64,000 nt of DNA from Roseateles sp. DAIF2 (GTDB lineage: Bacteria; Pseudomonadota; Gammaproteobacteria; Burkholderiales; Burkholderiaceae_C). Position 1 is the first letter of the stretch; each line of letters starts with the position of its first letter. Where the stretch lies: NCBI RefSeq assembly GCF_015624425.1, contig NZ_CP049919.1, positions 1,798,001 to 1,862,000 on the forward strand, in the 5' to 3' direction. Made by a program: the position numbers and the translations under genes. A model generated the notes under the pieces. That model was not told the DNA's origin, did no database searches, and was given only the letters and a program-made list of their open reading frames with translations. Below are positions 33,086 through 41,473 of the stretch, piece after piece.

Positions 33086-34594
33086 TCAGGGTTCAACCGA
33101 GAGTTTGAGCTGCTCGCCGCGCGACCAGGCCTCGGCCTCCTCGCGCAGGAGGAACAGGGCGCGCGGCTGATCGGCGGCCCAGCGTTTGGCCGGCGCGAGG
33201 CGCACCTGCTGGCGCTCGCGCGCCAGGCCCAGGGCCTGCGCGCTGACCGGGCTGCGGCCGTGGCAGGCCAGCACCGCCAGGCGCAGCGCCAGCACCTGCC
33301 AGACCAGGGCCGGCTCGGCCGCGAACTGGGCCTCCAGCTTGCGCAGGCCGCCGCGCTGGCCCAGCGCCAGGTCGGCCAGGCGGCGCAGCTGGTTCTGCGA
33401 GAAGCCGGGCGCGTCCACATGGGCCAGCAGGTAGGCGCTGTGACGGTGGTGGTCGTGGTGCGAGACCATCATGCCGATCTCGTGCAGGGCCGCGGCCCAG
33501 CCCAGCTCGCGCTGCTGCTCGCGCGTGGCCTCGGGCTGCAGCTGCTTGTACAGAGCCTGGGCCAGCTTGCCGACGCGCTCGGCCTGGCTGGCGTCGACGC
33601 CGAAGCGCTGCTGCAGCGCGACCACCGACTGGTCGCGCATGTCGTGCGCGCCGCCGGGGCGCTGCGCCTCCAGGCGCTCGGCCAGGTCGAAGATCACGCC
33701 CTGGCGCAGCGCGCCCTTGGTGGGCTGCAGGCTGTCGATGCCGAACTGGGTCAGCAGGGTGTAGAGGATGCACAGGCCGCCACCGACCACCGCGCGGCGG
33801 TCGTCCTTCAGGCCGGGCAGCTTCAGCCGGTCCACATGGCCGGCCTCCAGGCATTGGGCCATGCACCAGCGCAGCGCGTCCGGCGTGATGCGGCCGTCGG
33901 TGATGCCGCTGCCGGCCAGCAGCTGGGCCACCGCGCCGACCGTACCGGAGCTGCCCAGCGCCTCGCGCCAGAGCTTGCGGTCGAACAGGGCGCGCGCCTC
34001 CTCCAGCTCGGCGCCGGCCGCCACCTGGGCGGCGCGGAAGGCCTCGGGCGTGAAGCGGCCGTCGGGGAAGAAGCGCAGCGACAGGCTGACGCTGCCGACC
34101 TGGAAACTCTCGGCGGTACGCGGCGTCGTGCCCTGGCCCAGGATCATCTCGGTGGAGCGGCCGCCGATGTCGATCACCAGGCGCGGTTCGCTGGAGGTCT
34201 GCAGCCGCGCGACGCCGGCATAGATCAGGCGCGCCTCCTCGCGGCCCGAGATCACCTCGATCGGGAAGCCCAGAGCGCCCTCGGCGCGGCGCAGGAAGGC
34301 GTCGCGGTTCTTGGCCTCGCGCAGGGTCTGGGTCGCGACCGCGCGCACCCGGCCGGGCGCAAAGCCCTGCAGCTCGACGGCGAAGCGGGCCAGGCAGTCC
34401 AGGCCGCGCTGCATCGCGGCCTCGGTCAGCATGCCTTCATCGTCAAGACCTGCCCCCAGGCGCACGGTCTCCTTCAGGTAGGCGAGGCGGCGGTAGCGGC
34501 CGCGCTGCAGCTGGGCGATCTCCAGTCGGAAGCTGTTGGAGCCCATGTCGATGGCGGCAAGGGCGGCGGAAGCGGTGCTCTGGGGCAAGGTCAT
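33086..34594 (-). CDS. ppx: Exopolyphosphatase (Ppx/GppA)
   Basis: Ppx/GppA phosphatase of 502 residues. Actin-like ATPase fold motifs are seen: AAIDMGSNSFRLEI at the start (D-x-G-S-N-S), VETVR-like KETVRLGAGLDDEG, RAVATQTLREAKN, EVISGREEARLIYAG, and LVIDIGGRSTEMIL (DIGG-x-STE). It removes terminal phosphates from polyphosphate (or pppGpp). The C-terminal helical HD-like part (HEIGMMVSHHDHHRHSAYL) is typical. It is convergent with ppk across the shared terminator. Confidence 0.92.
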   Translation of the reverse strand: MTLPQSTASAALAAIDMGSNSFRLEIAQLQRGRYRRLAYLKETVRLGAGLDDEGMLTEAAMQRGLDCLARFAVELQGFAPGRVRAVATQTLREAKNRDAFLRRAEGALGFPIEVISGREEARLIYAGVARLQTSSEPRLVIDIGGRSTEMILGQGTTPRTAESFQVGSVSLSLRFFPDGRFTPEAFRAAQVAAGAELEEARALFDRKLWREALGSSGTVGAVAQLLAGSGITDGRITPDALRWCMAQCLEAGHVDRLKLPGLKDDRRAVVGGGLCILYTLLTQFGIDSLQPTKGALRQGVIFDLAERLEAQRPGGAHDMRDQSVVALQQRFGVDASQAERVGKLAQALYKQLQPEATREQQRELGWAAALHEIGMMVSHHDHHRHSAYLLAHVDAPGFSQNQLRRLADLALGQRGGLRKLEAQFAAEPALVWQVLALRLAVLACHGRSPVSAQALGLARERQQVRLAPAKRWAADQPRALFLLREEAEAWSRGEQLKLSVEP

Positions 34595-34706
34595 GATGTG
34601 CGCGATTGTCGTGGCAAACCCGTGACGGTTCCGCTGCAGAGCTCGGCGGTCCTGCCTAGAATTCGCCAGCCTTCCCTGGTTCACCCCCTCGACAGGAGCT
34701 GCGACG

Positions 34707-35582
34707 ATGCTGAAGAACGATGTGGACAGCCTGGCCCCCGGCCGCGATTTCAACCGGCGCGACTTCGTGCGTACCACGGTCGGCAGCGGCTTCGCCGCCG
34801 CGGTGCTGCCGGTGACGGCGCAGACCGTGGTCAAGACCGATGCGCAGGGCCTGGAGGTCGGCGAGGTGACGATTCCGGTCGGCGACTTCAAGATGCCGGC
34901 CTACCGCGCCCAGCCGGCCGGCGCGAAAAACCCGCCGGTGCTGCTGGTGGTCAGCGAGATCTTCGGTGTGCACGAGCATATCGCCGACGTGGCACGGCGC
35001 TTCGCCAAGCAGGGCTATCTGGCGATCGCGCCGGAGCTGTTCGTGCGCCAGGGCGACGCCGGCAGTTATGGCGAGGTCGCCAAGCTGCAGGCCGAGGTGA
35101 TCCTGAAGGTGCCGGACGAGCAGGTGATGCGCGACCTGGACGCCGCGGTGGCCTGGGCCAAGGGGCAGGGCGGCAATACCGCGAAGCTGGGCATCACCGG
35201 CTTTTGCTGGGGCGGCCGCATCACCTGGCTTTACGCGGCCCACAACCCGGGCCTGAAGGCCGGCGTGGCCTGGTACGGGCGCCTGGTCGGCAACAGCGTC
35301 CCGCTGCAGCCGCGGCACCCGCTGGAGCTGGCCGGCCAGCTGCAGGGACCGGTGCTGGGCCTCTATGGCGGACAGGACGGCGGCATCCCGCTTGACACGG
35401 TTGATAAGATGAAGGCTGCCCTGGCCCAAGGTTCGGCGGCCTCGAAGCGCAGCGAGTTCCACGTCTACCCGGACGCGCCGCATGCCTTCCATGCCGACTA
35501 CCGCCCCAGCTATCGCAAGGAAGCGGCCGAGGACGGATGGCAACGCTGCCTGGCCTGGTTCAAGGCCAACGGCGTGGCCTGA
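34707..35582 (+). CDS. Dienelactone hydrolase-family protein, exported
   Basis: A 291-residue alpha/beta-hydrolase. A Tat-type signal is present: two arginines in NRRDFVRTTVGSGFAAAVLP. The DLH domain carries the nucleophile elbow GFCWGGR (Cys in G-x-C-x-G-G), the Glu in LVVSEIFGVHEHI, an Asp in YGGQDGGIP and His in APHAFHADYR. It hydrolyses lactones or esters; the substrate is unknown. A strong terminator follows. Confidence 0.87.
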   Translation: MLKNDVDSLAPGRDFNRRDFVRTTVGSGFAAAVLPVTAQTVVKTDAQGLEVGEVTIPVGDFKMPAYRAQPAGAKNPPVLLVVSEIFGVHEHIADVARRFAKQGYLAIAPELFVRQGDAGSYGEVAKLQAEVILKVPDEQVMRDLDAAVAWAKGQGGNTAKLGITGFCWGGRITWLYAAHNPGLKAGVAWYGRLVGNSVPLQPRHPLELAGQLQGPVLGLYGGQDGGIPLDTVDKMKAALAQGSAASKRSEFHVYPDAPHAFHADYRPSYRKEAAEDGWQRCLAWFKANGVA

Positions 35583-35603
35583 CGCCGGAATCCGATTCGC
35601 CAG

Positions 35604-35641
35604 CAAACCGCGCCCGAGTCCCTGAGGCGCGGTTTGTTTTT
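35604..35641 (+). terminator. Rho-independent terminator of the dienelactone hydrolase gene
   Basis: CAAACCGCGCC and GGCGCGGTTTG form a perfect 11 bp stem with an 11-base loop, followed by TTTTTA. Confidence 0.9.
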
Positions 35642-35654
35642 ATGTCTGACCTAG

Positions 35655-36437
35655 ATGTCCATGACCCTTTTCTACATCGTGCTCGCGACCCTGGTCGGCG
35701 GGCTGCTGTCGGTGCTGATCGCCGCCAGCCTGACCGTGGGCCTGCTGGGCCGCGTGGTCAAGCATCTGGTCAGCCTGTCGACCGGCGTGCTGCTGGGCAC
35801 GGCGCTGCTGCATGTGCTGCCGGAGGCCTTCGAGGGCCAGGCCAGCCCGCATGAGCTGTTCCTGACCCTGCTGGGCGGCCTGATGTTCTTCTTCCTGCTG
35901 GAGAAGGCCGAGCTGTACCGCCACACCCATCACCACGAGGGCGACGGGCATCACCACCATCACCATTTCGACCATGAGCAGGCGGGGCGTGGCGGCCTGT
36001 CGGTGCTGGTGGGCGATTCGATCCACAACTTCTGCGACGGCATCATCATCGCCGCGGCCTTCCTGGCCGACACGCGCCTGGGCGTGGCCACCTCGCTGGC
36101 CATCATCGCCCACGAGATCCCGCAGGAGGTGGGCGACTACATCGTGTTGCTGAACGCCGGCTTCACGCGCGCCCGCGCCCTGGTCTACAACGCGATCTCG
36201 GGCCTGGCGGCGGTGCTGGGCGGGGTGCTGGGCTACTTCGTGGTCGGCGCCTGGGAGCCGCTGTTCCCCTACCTGCTGGTGGTGGCTTCGAGCAGCTTCA
36301 TCTATGTGGCGGTGGCCGACCTGATCCCGCAGTTGCAGCGCCGCCTGCCCTGGCGGGACACGGCGGCGCAACTGGCCTGGCTGGCGGCCGGCCTGGGCCT
36401 GGTGCTGGTCGTCTCAGGCGGCGCCCATTCCCACTAG
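35655..36437 (+). CDS. ZIP-family metal transporter
   Basis: A 260-residue eight-helix ZIP permease. The family signatures are HNFCDGIIIAAAF (124-136, helix IV His/Asn/Asp) and HEIPQEVGD (153-161, helix V). A long cytoplasmic histidine-rich loop lies between helices III and IV (residues 90-108, two H-runs), expected to bind or buffer zinc. It imports divalent cations such as Zn2+. It is a single gene. Confidence 0.92.
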   Translation: MSMTLFYIVLATLVGGLLSVLIAASLTVGLLGRVVKHLVSLSTGVLLGTALLHVLPEAFEGQASPHELFLTLLGGLMFFFLLEKAELYRHTHHHEGDGHHHHHHFDHEQAGRGGLSVLVGDSIHNFCDGIIIAAAFLADTRLGVATSLAIIAHEIPQEVGDYIVLLNAGFTRARALVYNAISGLAAVLGGVLGYFVVGAWEPLFPYLLVVASSSFIYVAVADLIPQLQRRLPWRDTAAQLAWLAAGLGLVLVVSGGAHSH

Positions 36438-36454
36438 GCCTTAGCCCACTGGGT

Positions 36455-36889
36455 TTAGCGGACCACCAGCACCGGCACGGTGCAGTGGGTCAGCACCTTC
36501 TGCGTCTCGCTGCCCAGCAGCAGGGCCTGGAAGCCGCGCCGGCCATGCGAGGCCATCACGACCAGGTCGGCCTGGTTGCGGTCGGCATGCTCGATGATGG
36601 CCTCCCAGGCATGCAGGGCCTCGATCGTGTGGCCCTCGCAGGGCACGCCGGCCGCCTCGGCCGCGGCGACCACGGCCTTGACCCGGCCACTGGCGATGCG
36701 CTCCTGGGCGTCGAAGAACTCCTGCGGCGGCGTCGGCTGCATCTCGGAGACGGCGCTGTAGGGGAAGGGTTCCTTGACGCTGACCGCGTAGAGCTTGGCG
36801 CCATGGAACTTGGCCAGGGCGATCGCGGTGTCGACCGCCTTGGCGGTGATGTCGGAACCGTCGGTGGGGATGACGATGCGCTTGAACAT
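36455..36889 (-). CDS. Universal stress protein (UspA family)
   Basis: A 144-residue Usp-domain protein. It begins RIVIPTDGSDITAKAVDTAI (P-x-DGS-x-x-A) and ends with the ATP-binding signature G-x2-G-x9-G-(S/T): GRRGFQALLLGSETQKVL. It binds ATP and is usually induced by starvation or stress. It is a single gene, convergent with the ZIP transporter 17 bp away. Confidence 0.92.
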   Translation of the reverse strand: MFKRIVIPTDGSDITAKAVDTAIALAKFHGAKLYAVSVKEPFPYSAVSEMQPTPPQEFFDAQERIASGRVKAVVAAAEAAGVPCEGHTIEALHAWEAIIEHADRNQADLVVMASHGRRGFQALLLGSETQKVLTHCTVPVLVVR

Positions 36890-36974
36890 GGCAAACCTCC
36901 TTCTGCTGATGGCAGGCCCGGGCCGGGCCCTGAGGAGATATTGCCTCGCAGAGGCGGTCTTGTCTTGCTCTGCG

Positions 36975-37832
36975 TCAAGCCCGCGCTATCGGACGGCGCG
37001 GATCGGCCGACCACTCGCTCCAGGAGCCCGGATAGAGCTTTGAGCCTAGCAGCCCGGCATGTTCCATGGCCAGCAGGTTGTGACAGGCGGTGACCCCCGA
37101 GCCGCATTGATGCACCACGCCGGCCGCGCCCTGCGGCGCCACCAGGGGCTCGAACTCGCGGCGCAGCTGCTCGGCGCTCTTGAAGCGGCCGTCCTCGGCC
37201 AGGTTCAGCTTGAACAGGCGGTTGCTGGCACCGGGGATGTGGCCCGCTTGTTTGTCCAGCGGTTCGACCTCGCCGCGAAAGCGCTCCGGCGCGCGCGCAT
37301 CGATCAGGCGCACCCGGCCCAGCTGCGTCTGCAGCGCATCGGCGTCCAGGGCCTCGACCAGGCTGGCGCCGGCGCGGAAGTCGCTGCGCGGCGGCGTGGG
37401 TGTGGCCTCCTGCGTCAGCGCGCCGCCGGCCGCGTTCCAGGCGGCCAGACCGCCGTCCAGCACCGCGGCCGCCGTGTGGCCCAACCAGCGCAGCATCCAC
37501 CAGGCGCGCGCCGCATACATGCCGCCCTGGGCGTCGTAGCAGACCACCTGGGTCTCGGCCGTCAGCCCCAGGGCGGCCATGCGCGCGGCGAAGGCCTCGC
37601 GCTCGGGCAGCGGATGGCGGCCGTTGCTGCCGGTCTTGGTCGCGCTGAGGTCGCGGTCCAGGTGCAGGTAGACGGCACCCGGGATATGGCCCTGGCCATG
37701 GGCGCGCTCGCCGGCGGCGGTGTCGGCCAGGTCGAAGCCGAGGTCGAGGATCAGCAGCGGGCGGCCGGCGGCCTGCAGGGCCCGCAGCTCGGCGACGGAG
37801 ATCAGGGTTCGGTGGTCGGCAGGGCTCATCAT
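36975..37832 (-). CDS. sseA: Thiosulfate/3-mercaptopyruvate sulfurtransferase
   Basis: A 285-residue tandem rhodanese. The inactive N-terminal domain covers about 1-140 and the catalytic C-terminal domain carries CGSGVTACHN (active cysteine in the CGSGVT(A) loop typical of SseA) and RLIDARAPERFRGEVEPLD (key D-A-R). It transfers sulfur from 3-mercaptopyruvate or thiosulfate to a thiophile. Its ATG overlaps the upstream DMT stop (ATGA), so the two are coupled. Confidence 0.9.
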   Translation of the reverse strand: MMSPADHRTLISVAELRALQAAGRPLLILDLGFDLADTAAGERAHGQGHIPGAVYLHLDRDLSATKTGSNGRHPLPEREAFAARMAALGLTAETQVVCYDAQGGMYAARAWWMLRWLGHTAAAVLDGGLAAWNAAGGALTQEATPTPPRSDFRAGASLVEALDADALQTQLGRVRLIDARAPERFRGEVEPLDKQAGHIPGASNRLFKLNLAEDGRFKSAEQLRREFEPLVAPQGAAGVVHQCGSGVTACHNLLAMEHAGLLGSKLYPGSWSEWSADPRRPIARA

Positions 37833-38734
37833 GATTCGGTGACGGAATGTTGGCTGTCGGGCGGGGTGCTGCGCGCGCGCAGCAGGGTGGCGGCCAGGCC
37901 GGCGCCGATGATCAGCGCCATGCCCAGCAGCGCGCTCCAGGTGATCGCGTCCTTGAACAGGGCCACACCATATATGAAGGAGAACACGATGCCCAGGTAT
38001 TGCAGGCTGGCGTTGACCAGGGTCTTGCCGGTGCCGTAGGCGCGCGTCATCAGCAGCTGGGCGGCGGTGGCCAGCAGGCCTACGGCCAGCAGCAGGGCGA
38101 TGCCCAGCAGGCTCGGGTGTCCATGCCAGCCGCCAGTGGAGGCGGTCGTCAGCGCGCCGGCGACGACGCCGCCCAGCGAGAAGTAGAAGACGATGCGGAT
38201 CTCCGGCTCGCCGGCGCGACCGAGGGAGGTGACCTGCAGATAGGCCAGGGCCGAGAGCATGCCCGACAGCAGGCCGGCCAGGCCATGCCAGGCCTGCTGC
38301 TGGTCGATCGTCGGACGCAGGATCAGGGCCACGCCGACGAAGCCCAGCAGCACCGCGCCGACCAGGCGGCCGTCCACCCGCGCGCTGCCCAGCATCACCG
38401 CGCCGCCGATCAGGAACAGGGCCATCCAGACCGAGGACATGTAGTTCAAGGTCATCGCGGTGGCCAGCGGCAGCTTGCCGATCGAGTAGAACCACAGCGA
38501 CAGGGCCAGCACGCCGGACAGGCTGCGCCAGAAATGCATCGCCGGCACGGCGGTCTTCAGGCTCAGGCCCTGCCAGCGCGATAGCAGCGCCATCATCGTG
38601 ACGCCCACCAGGCCGCGGTACATCACGATCTCGCCGGCGTCATAGAACTCCGACGCCAGCTTGACGCAGACCCCCATCGTGGCGAACAGGAAGGTGGCGG
38701 CGATCATCATCAGGGAGGCGGGCATGGCCGGCAT
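37829..38734 (-). CDS. EamA/DMT-superfamily transporter
   Basis: A 301-residue ten-helix DMT protein. The first helix is MMIAATFLFATMGVCVK, and the first repeat carries NYMSSVWMALFLIGGAVML; the second repeat includes NASLQYLGIVFSFIYGVALF. Substrate unknown. It overlaps the sulfurtransferase gene and is likely co-transcribed, which suggests a sulfur or amino-acid related substrate, but this is only context. Confidence 0.85.
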   Translation of the reverse strand: MPAMPASLMMIAATFLFATMGVCVKLASEFYDAGEIVMYRGLVGVTMMALLSRWQGLSLKTAVPAMHFWRSLSGVLALSLWFYSIGKLPLATAMTLNYMSSVWMALFLIGGAVMLGSARVDGRLVGAVLLGFVGVALILRPTIDQQQAWHGLAGLLSGMLSALAYLQVTSLGRAGEPEIRIVFYFSLGGVVAGALTTASTGGWHGHPSLLGIALLLAVGLLATAAQLLMTRAYGTGKTLVNASLQYLGIVFSFIYGVALFKDAITWSALLGMALIIGAGLAATLLRARSTPPDSQHSVTES

Positions 38735-38863
38735 TGTGGCCCGGCACCATGCAAGAGCGCCCCGGCAGCAGGCTGCGCGGGGCGTTTGGCGATGTTGTTG
38801 TCGACGTTGCCGTATTACCCAGCGGAGTCCGCGGATCCGGCTCCGCCGGTCCGCCGGACTCGC

Positions 38864-38902
38864 CTCCTTGAGGGGGCGCGCGCAGCGCGTAGGGGGTGGG
38901 CC
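38864..38902 (-). repeat. C-rich intergenic repeat, copy 2
   Basis: Read on the minus strand it begins GGCCCACCCCCTACG and ends CGCCCCCTCAAGGAG. It matches copy 1 (3047-3087) outside a short variable GC core. It lies just before the stop of the Rieske oxygenase gene, at the boundary with the DMT gene. Confidence 0.7.
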
Positions 38903-38906
38903 GATC

Positions 38907-40022
38907 TCAGGCGCCGAATTTCATCTCGCGGCGGTACCACTCGTGGAAATGCTGCATGCCGTCCTCCATCGGGCTCTGGTAGGGGCCGACCTCGTTGTCG
39001 CCGCGTTCCATCAGCGCGCGCCGGCCCTGGTCCATGCGCAGCGCGATCTCGTCGTCCTCGATGCAGGTCTCCATATAGGCGGCCTGGTTGGCCTCGACGA
39101 AGTCGCGCTCGAAGGCGGCGATCTCCTCGGGGTAGTAGAACTCGACGATGTTGGTGGTCTTCTGCGGGCCCTTGGGGTGCAGGGTCGAGACGACCAGCAC
39201 ATGCGGGTACCACTCGACCATGATGTGCGGGTAGTAGGTCAGCCAGATCGCGCCCTGCTTGGGCGGCACGCCGCCGCCGAACTGCAGCACCTGCTCGTGC
39301 CACTTGGCATAGGTGGCCGAGCCGGGCTTGCTCAGGGCCTTGTTGATGCCGACGGTCTGCACCGAATGGTGGCGGCCGAACTCCCAGGCCAGGTCCTCGC
39401 AGGTGACGAACTGGCCCAGGCCCGGATGGAAGGGCCCGACGTGGTAGTCCTCCAGATAGACCTCGATGAAGGTCTTCCAGTTGTAGTCGCACTCGTGCAC
39501 ATGGACCTTGTCCAGCACATAGCCGCTGAAGTCCAGCTCCGCGGCCGGGCCCATCTTGGCCAGCTGGGCCGCGACGTCATGGCCGTTGTCCTCGAACAGC
39601 AGGCCGTTCCATTCGCGCAGCTTGTAGCGATTCAGGTTCAGGCAGGGATCCTGCTCGAAGTGCGGCGCGCCGACCAGCTGGCCCTTCAGGTCGTAGGTCC
39701 AGCGGTGCAGCGGGCAGACCACATGCTTGCCGGTATTGCCGCGGCCCTTCAGCATCACCGCCTGGCGATGCCGGCAGACATTGGACAGCAGCTCGATGCC
39801 GCCCGCGGTGCGCACCAGGGCCCGGCCCTCGCCCTCCTGGGGCAGGGCGTAATGGTCGCCGACCTCGGGCACGCTGAGCGCGTGGCCGAGGTAGCGCGGT
39901 CCATGCTGGAAGATCAGTTCCTGTTCCCTACGGAACAGGTCCTCGTCGAAGTAGGAAGTGACGGGCAGCTGGGTTTTGTAGCTGCGTTCAAGCGCTGAGA
40001 GAGTGAGGCTCAGGTCGGACAT
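38907..40022 (-). CDS. Rieske-type aromatic ring-hydroxylating oxygenase alpha subunit
   Basis: A 371-residue Rieske non-haem iron oxygenase. The [2Fe-2S] ligands are CRH (in NVCRHRQAVML) and CPLH (in VVCPLHRWTYD). The mononuclear iron ligands lie in VYLEDYHVGPFHPGL (E/D-x-x-H-x4-H). It hydroxylates an aromatic or amine substrate using electrons from a reductase not present here. Start MSDL (40022) is favoured over the longer frame. It is a lone gene facing xseB. Confidence 0.87.
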   Translation of the reverse strand: MSDLSLTLSALERSYKTQLPVTSYFDEDLFRREQELIFQHGPRYLGHALSVPEVGDHYALPQEGEGRALVRTAGGIELLSNVCRHRQAVMLKGRGNTGKHVVCPLHRWTYDLKGQLVGAPHFEQDPCLNLNRYKLREWNGLLFEDNGHDVAAQLAKMGPAAELDFSGYVLDKVHVHECDYNWKTFIEVYLEDYHVGPFHPGLGQFVTCEDLAWEFGRHHSVQTVGINKALSKPGSATYAKWHEQVLQFGGGVPPKQGAIWLTYYPHIMVEWYPHVLVVSTLHPKGPQKTTNIVEFYYPEEIAAFERDFVEANQAAYMETCIEDDEIALRMDQGRRALMERGDNEVGPYQSPMEDGMQHFHEWYRREMKFGA

Positions 40023-40239
40023 GATCCAAGAGGGTCTCCAAGAAACCAATGTCAACCCCCCGGCGGCCTTGGCTCGGGGCCAGGTACCGGGTTTGTGTCA
40101 ATACGGGGAATAGAGGTCACGCGCGCGCTCGGGAGCGCTGGGCGAGGGCGGGATTGTACCCAGGTCCACAGGAATGGTTTTGAGGCGGCGCAAGCCCGGC
40201 GGCGCAAGCCTCTTTACCTTGTCTGTGGCGCCGGCCTGA

Positions 40240-40280
40240 CAGCCACCCAAGGGGGCGACGAACAGCTAGGGGTTGGCCCC
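40240..40280 (-). repeat. C-rich intergenic repeat, diverged copy 3
   Basis: On the minus strand it reads GGGGCCAACCCCTAGC at one end and TCGCCCCCTTGGGTGG at the other, with the same order of blocks as the copies at 3047-3087 and 38864-38902 but a different core. It overlaps the presumed xseB promoter; TACAAT (40283-40288) could be the -10 box. Confidence 0.55.
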
Positions 40281-40308
40281 ACTACAATTACAGGTTTCGC
40301 GTTCTGAA

Positions 40309-40557
40309 ATGACCAAAGCCTCCGCCGCCAAGAATGCGTCCAAGGACGCAGTTTCGCCCAGTTACGAGCAAGCGCTCGAGGAACTGGAGCGTCTGGTGGC
40401 GACCATGGAGGGCGGTCAGCTGCCGCTGGATCAGCTGCTGGACAGCTACCGGCGGGGGGCCGAGCTGCTCGGTTTCTGTCGCGAGCGCCTGCAGGCCGTA
40501 GAACAACAGGTCAAGGTACTGGAGGGCGGGGAGTTGAAGTCTTGGGAGGACTCTTAA
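40309..40557 (+). CDS. xseB: Exodeoxyribonuclease VII small subunit
   Basis: An 82-residue Xse[36 protein letters not shown] matches the core pattern (E-x-A-L-x-x-L-E-x-I/V-V-x-x-L-E-x-G) and is followed by a coiled-coil tail. It forms exonuclease VII with XseA. It is the first gene of the xseB-ispA-dxs operon, and the stop lies 3 bp from the ispA start. Confidence 0.94.
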   Translation: MTKASAAKNASKDAVSPSYEQALEELERLVATMEGGQLPLDQLLDSYRRGAELLGFCRERLQAVEQQVKVLEGGELKSWEDS

Positions 40558-40559
40558 GC

Positions 40560-41447
40560 GTGGATGCTGGGGTTTTTGAACAATGGGTGCAGCGTTGCCT
40601 GGGCACCTATGAAGTGGCGCTCGACGCCTGGGTGCCGGCCTCTGCGCCGGCCGGTCTGGGCGAGGCGATGCGCTATGCGGTGCTCGGCGGCGGCAAGCGG
40701 CTGCGCCCGCTGCTGGTGCTGGCCGCCTGCGAGGCGGTGCAGGGCGAGGCCGAGGCCGCGATGCGCGCGGCCTGTGCGGTGGAGCTGATCCACGCCTATT
40801 CGCTGGTGCATGACGACATGCCCTGCATGGACAACGACGTGCTGCGCCGCGGCAAGCCGACGGTGCATGTCGCCTATGGCGAGGCGCAGGCGATGCTGGC
40901 CGGCGACGCGATGCAGGCCCTGGCCTTCGAGGTGTTGACGCCCGATGCCGGTGTGGCGCCGGCCCTGCAGGCGCGCCTGTGCGCGCTGCTGGCGCGCGCC
41001 TCCGGCCATGCCGGCATGGCCGGCGGCCAGGCGATCGATCTGGCTAGCATCGGCAAGCCGCTGGACGAGACCGCGCTGCGCGACATGCACCGCCGCAAGA
41101 CCGGCGTGCTGCTGCAGGCCAGCGTGCTGATGGGCGCGGCCTGCGGCGCGACCGAAGCCAAGGCCTGGGACGCGCTGGCCGACTATGGCGCCGCGATCGG
41201 CCTGGCCTTCCAGGTGGTCGACGATATCCTGGACGTGACCCAGGATTCCGAGGTGCTGGGCAAGACCGCCGGCAAGGATCAGGATGCCAACAAGCCGACC
41301 TACGTCTCGGTGCTGGGCCTGGACGCGGCGCGTGCCTATGCCGACCGACTGCGCGACGAGGCGCATCAGGCGCTGGCGCGCAGCGGCCTGGCCCATACCG
41401 CCTGGCTGAGCCTGCTGGCCGACAAGGTGGTCGAGCGCGACAATTGA
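40560..41447 (+). CDS. ispA: Farnesyl diphosphate synthase
   Basis: A 295-residue trans-prenyltransferase. Aspartate-rich motifs [16 protein letters not shown] and [17 protein letters not shown] are present, along with [12 protein letters not shown]. It makes farnesyl diphosphate from IPP and DMAPP/GPP. The start is GTG 40560, because GGGAGGA lies nine bases before it; TTG 40542 overlaps xseB and lacks a site. Its stop overlaps an alternative dxs ATG. Confidence 0.94.
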   Translation: MDAGVFEQWVQRCLGTYEVALDAWVPASAPAGLGEAMRYAVLGGGKRLRPLLVLAACEAVQGEAEAAMRAACAVELIHAYSLVHDDMPCMDNDVLRRGKPTVHVAYGEAQAMLAGDAMQALAFEVLTPDAGVAPALQARLCALLARASGHAGMAGGQAIDLASIGKPLDETALRDMHRRKTGVLLQASVLMGAACGATEAKAWDALADYGAAIGLAFQVVDDILDVTQDSEVLGKTAGKDQDANKPTYVSVLGLDAARAYADRLRDEAHQALARSGLAHTAWLSLLADKVVERDN

Positions 41448-41473
41448 TGTTCAAGCCGGAAGTAGAGTCGATC

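Noticed and set aside
40023..40308. Possible RNA gene or leader before xseB
   Set aside because: No tRNA-like arms or conserved RNA pattern was seen; the region holds only a C-rich repeat and a -10-like TACAAT.
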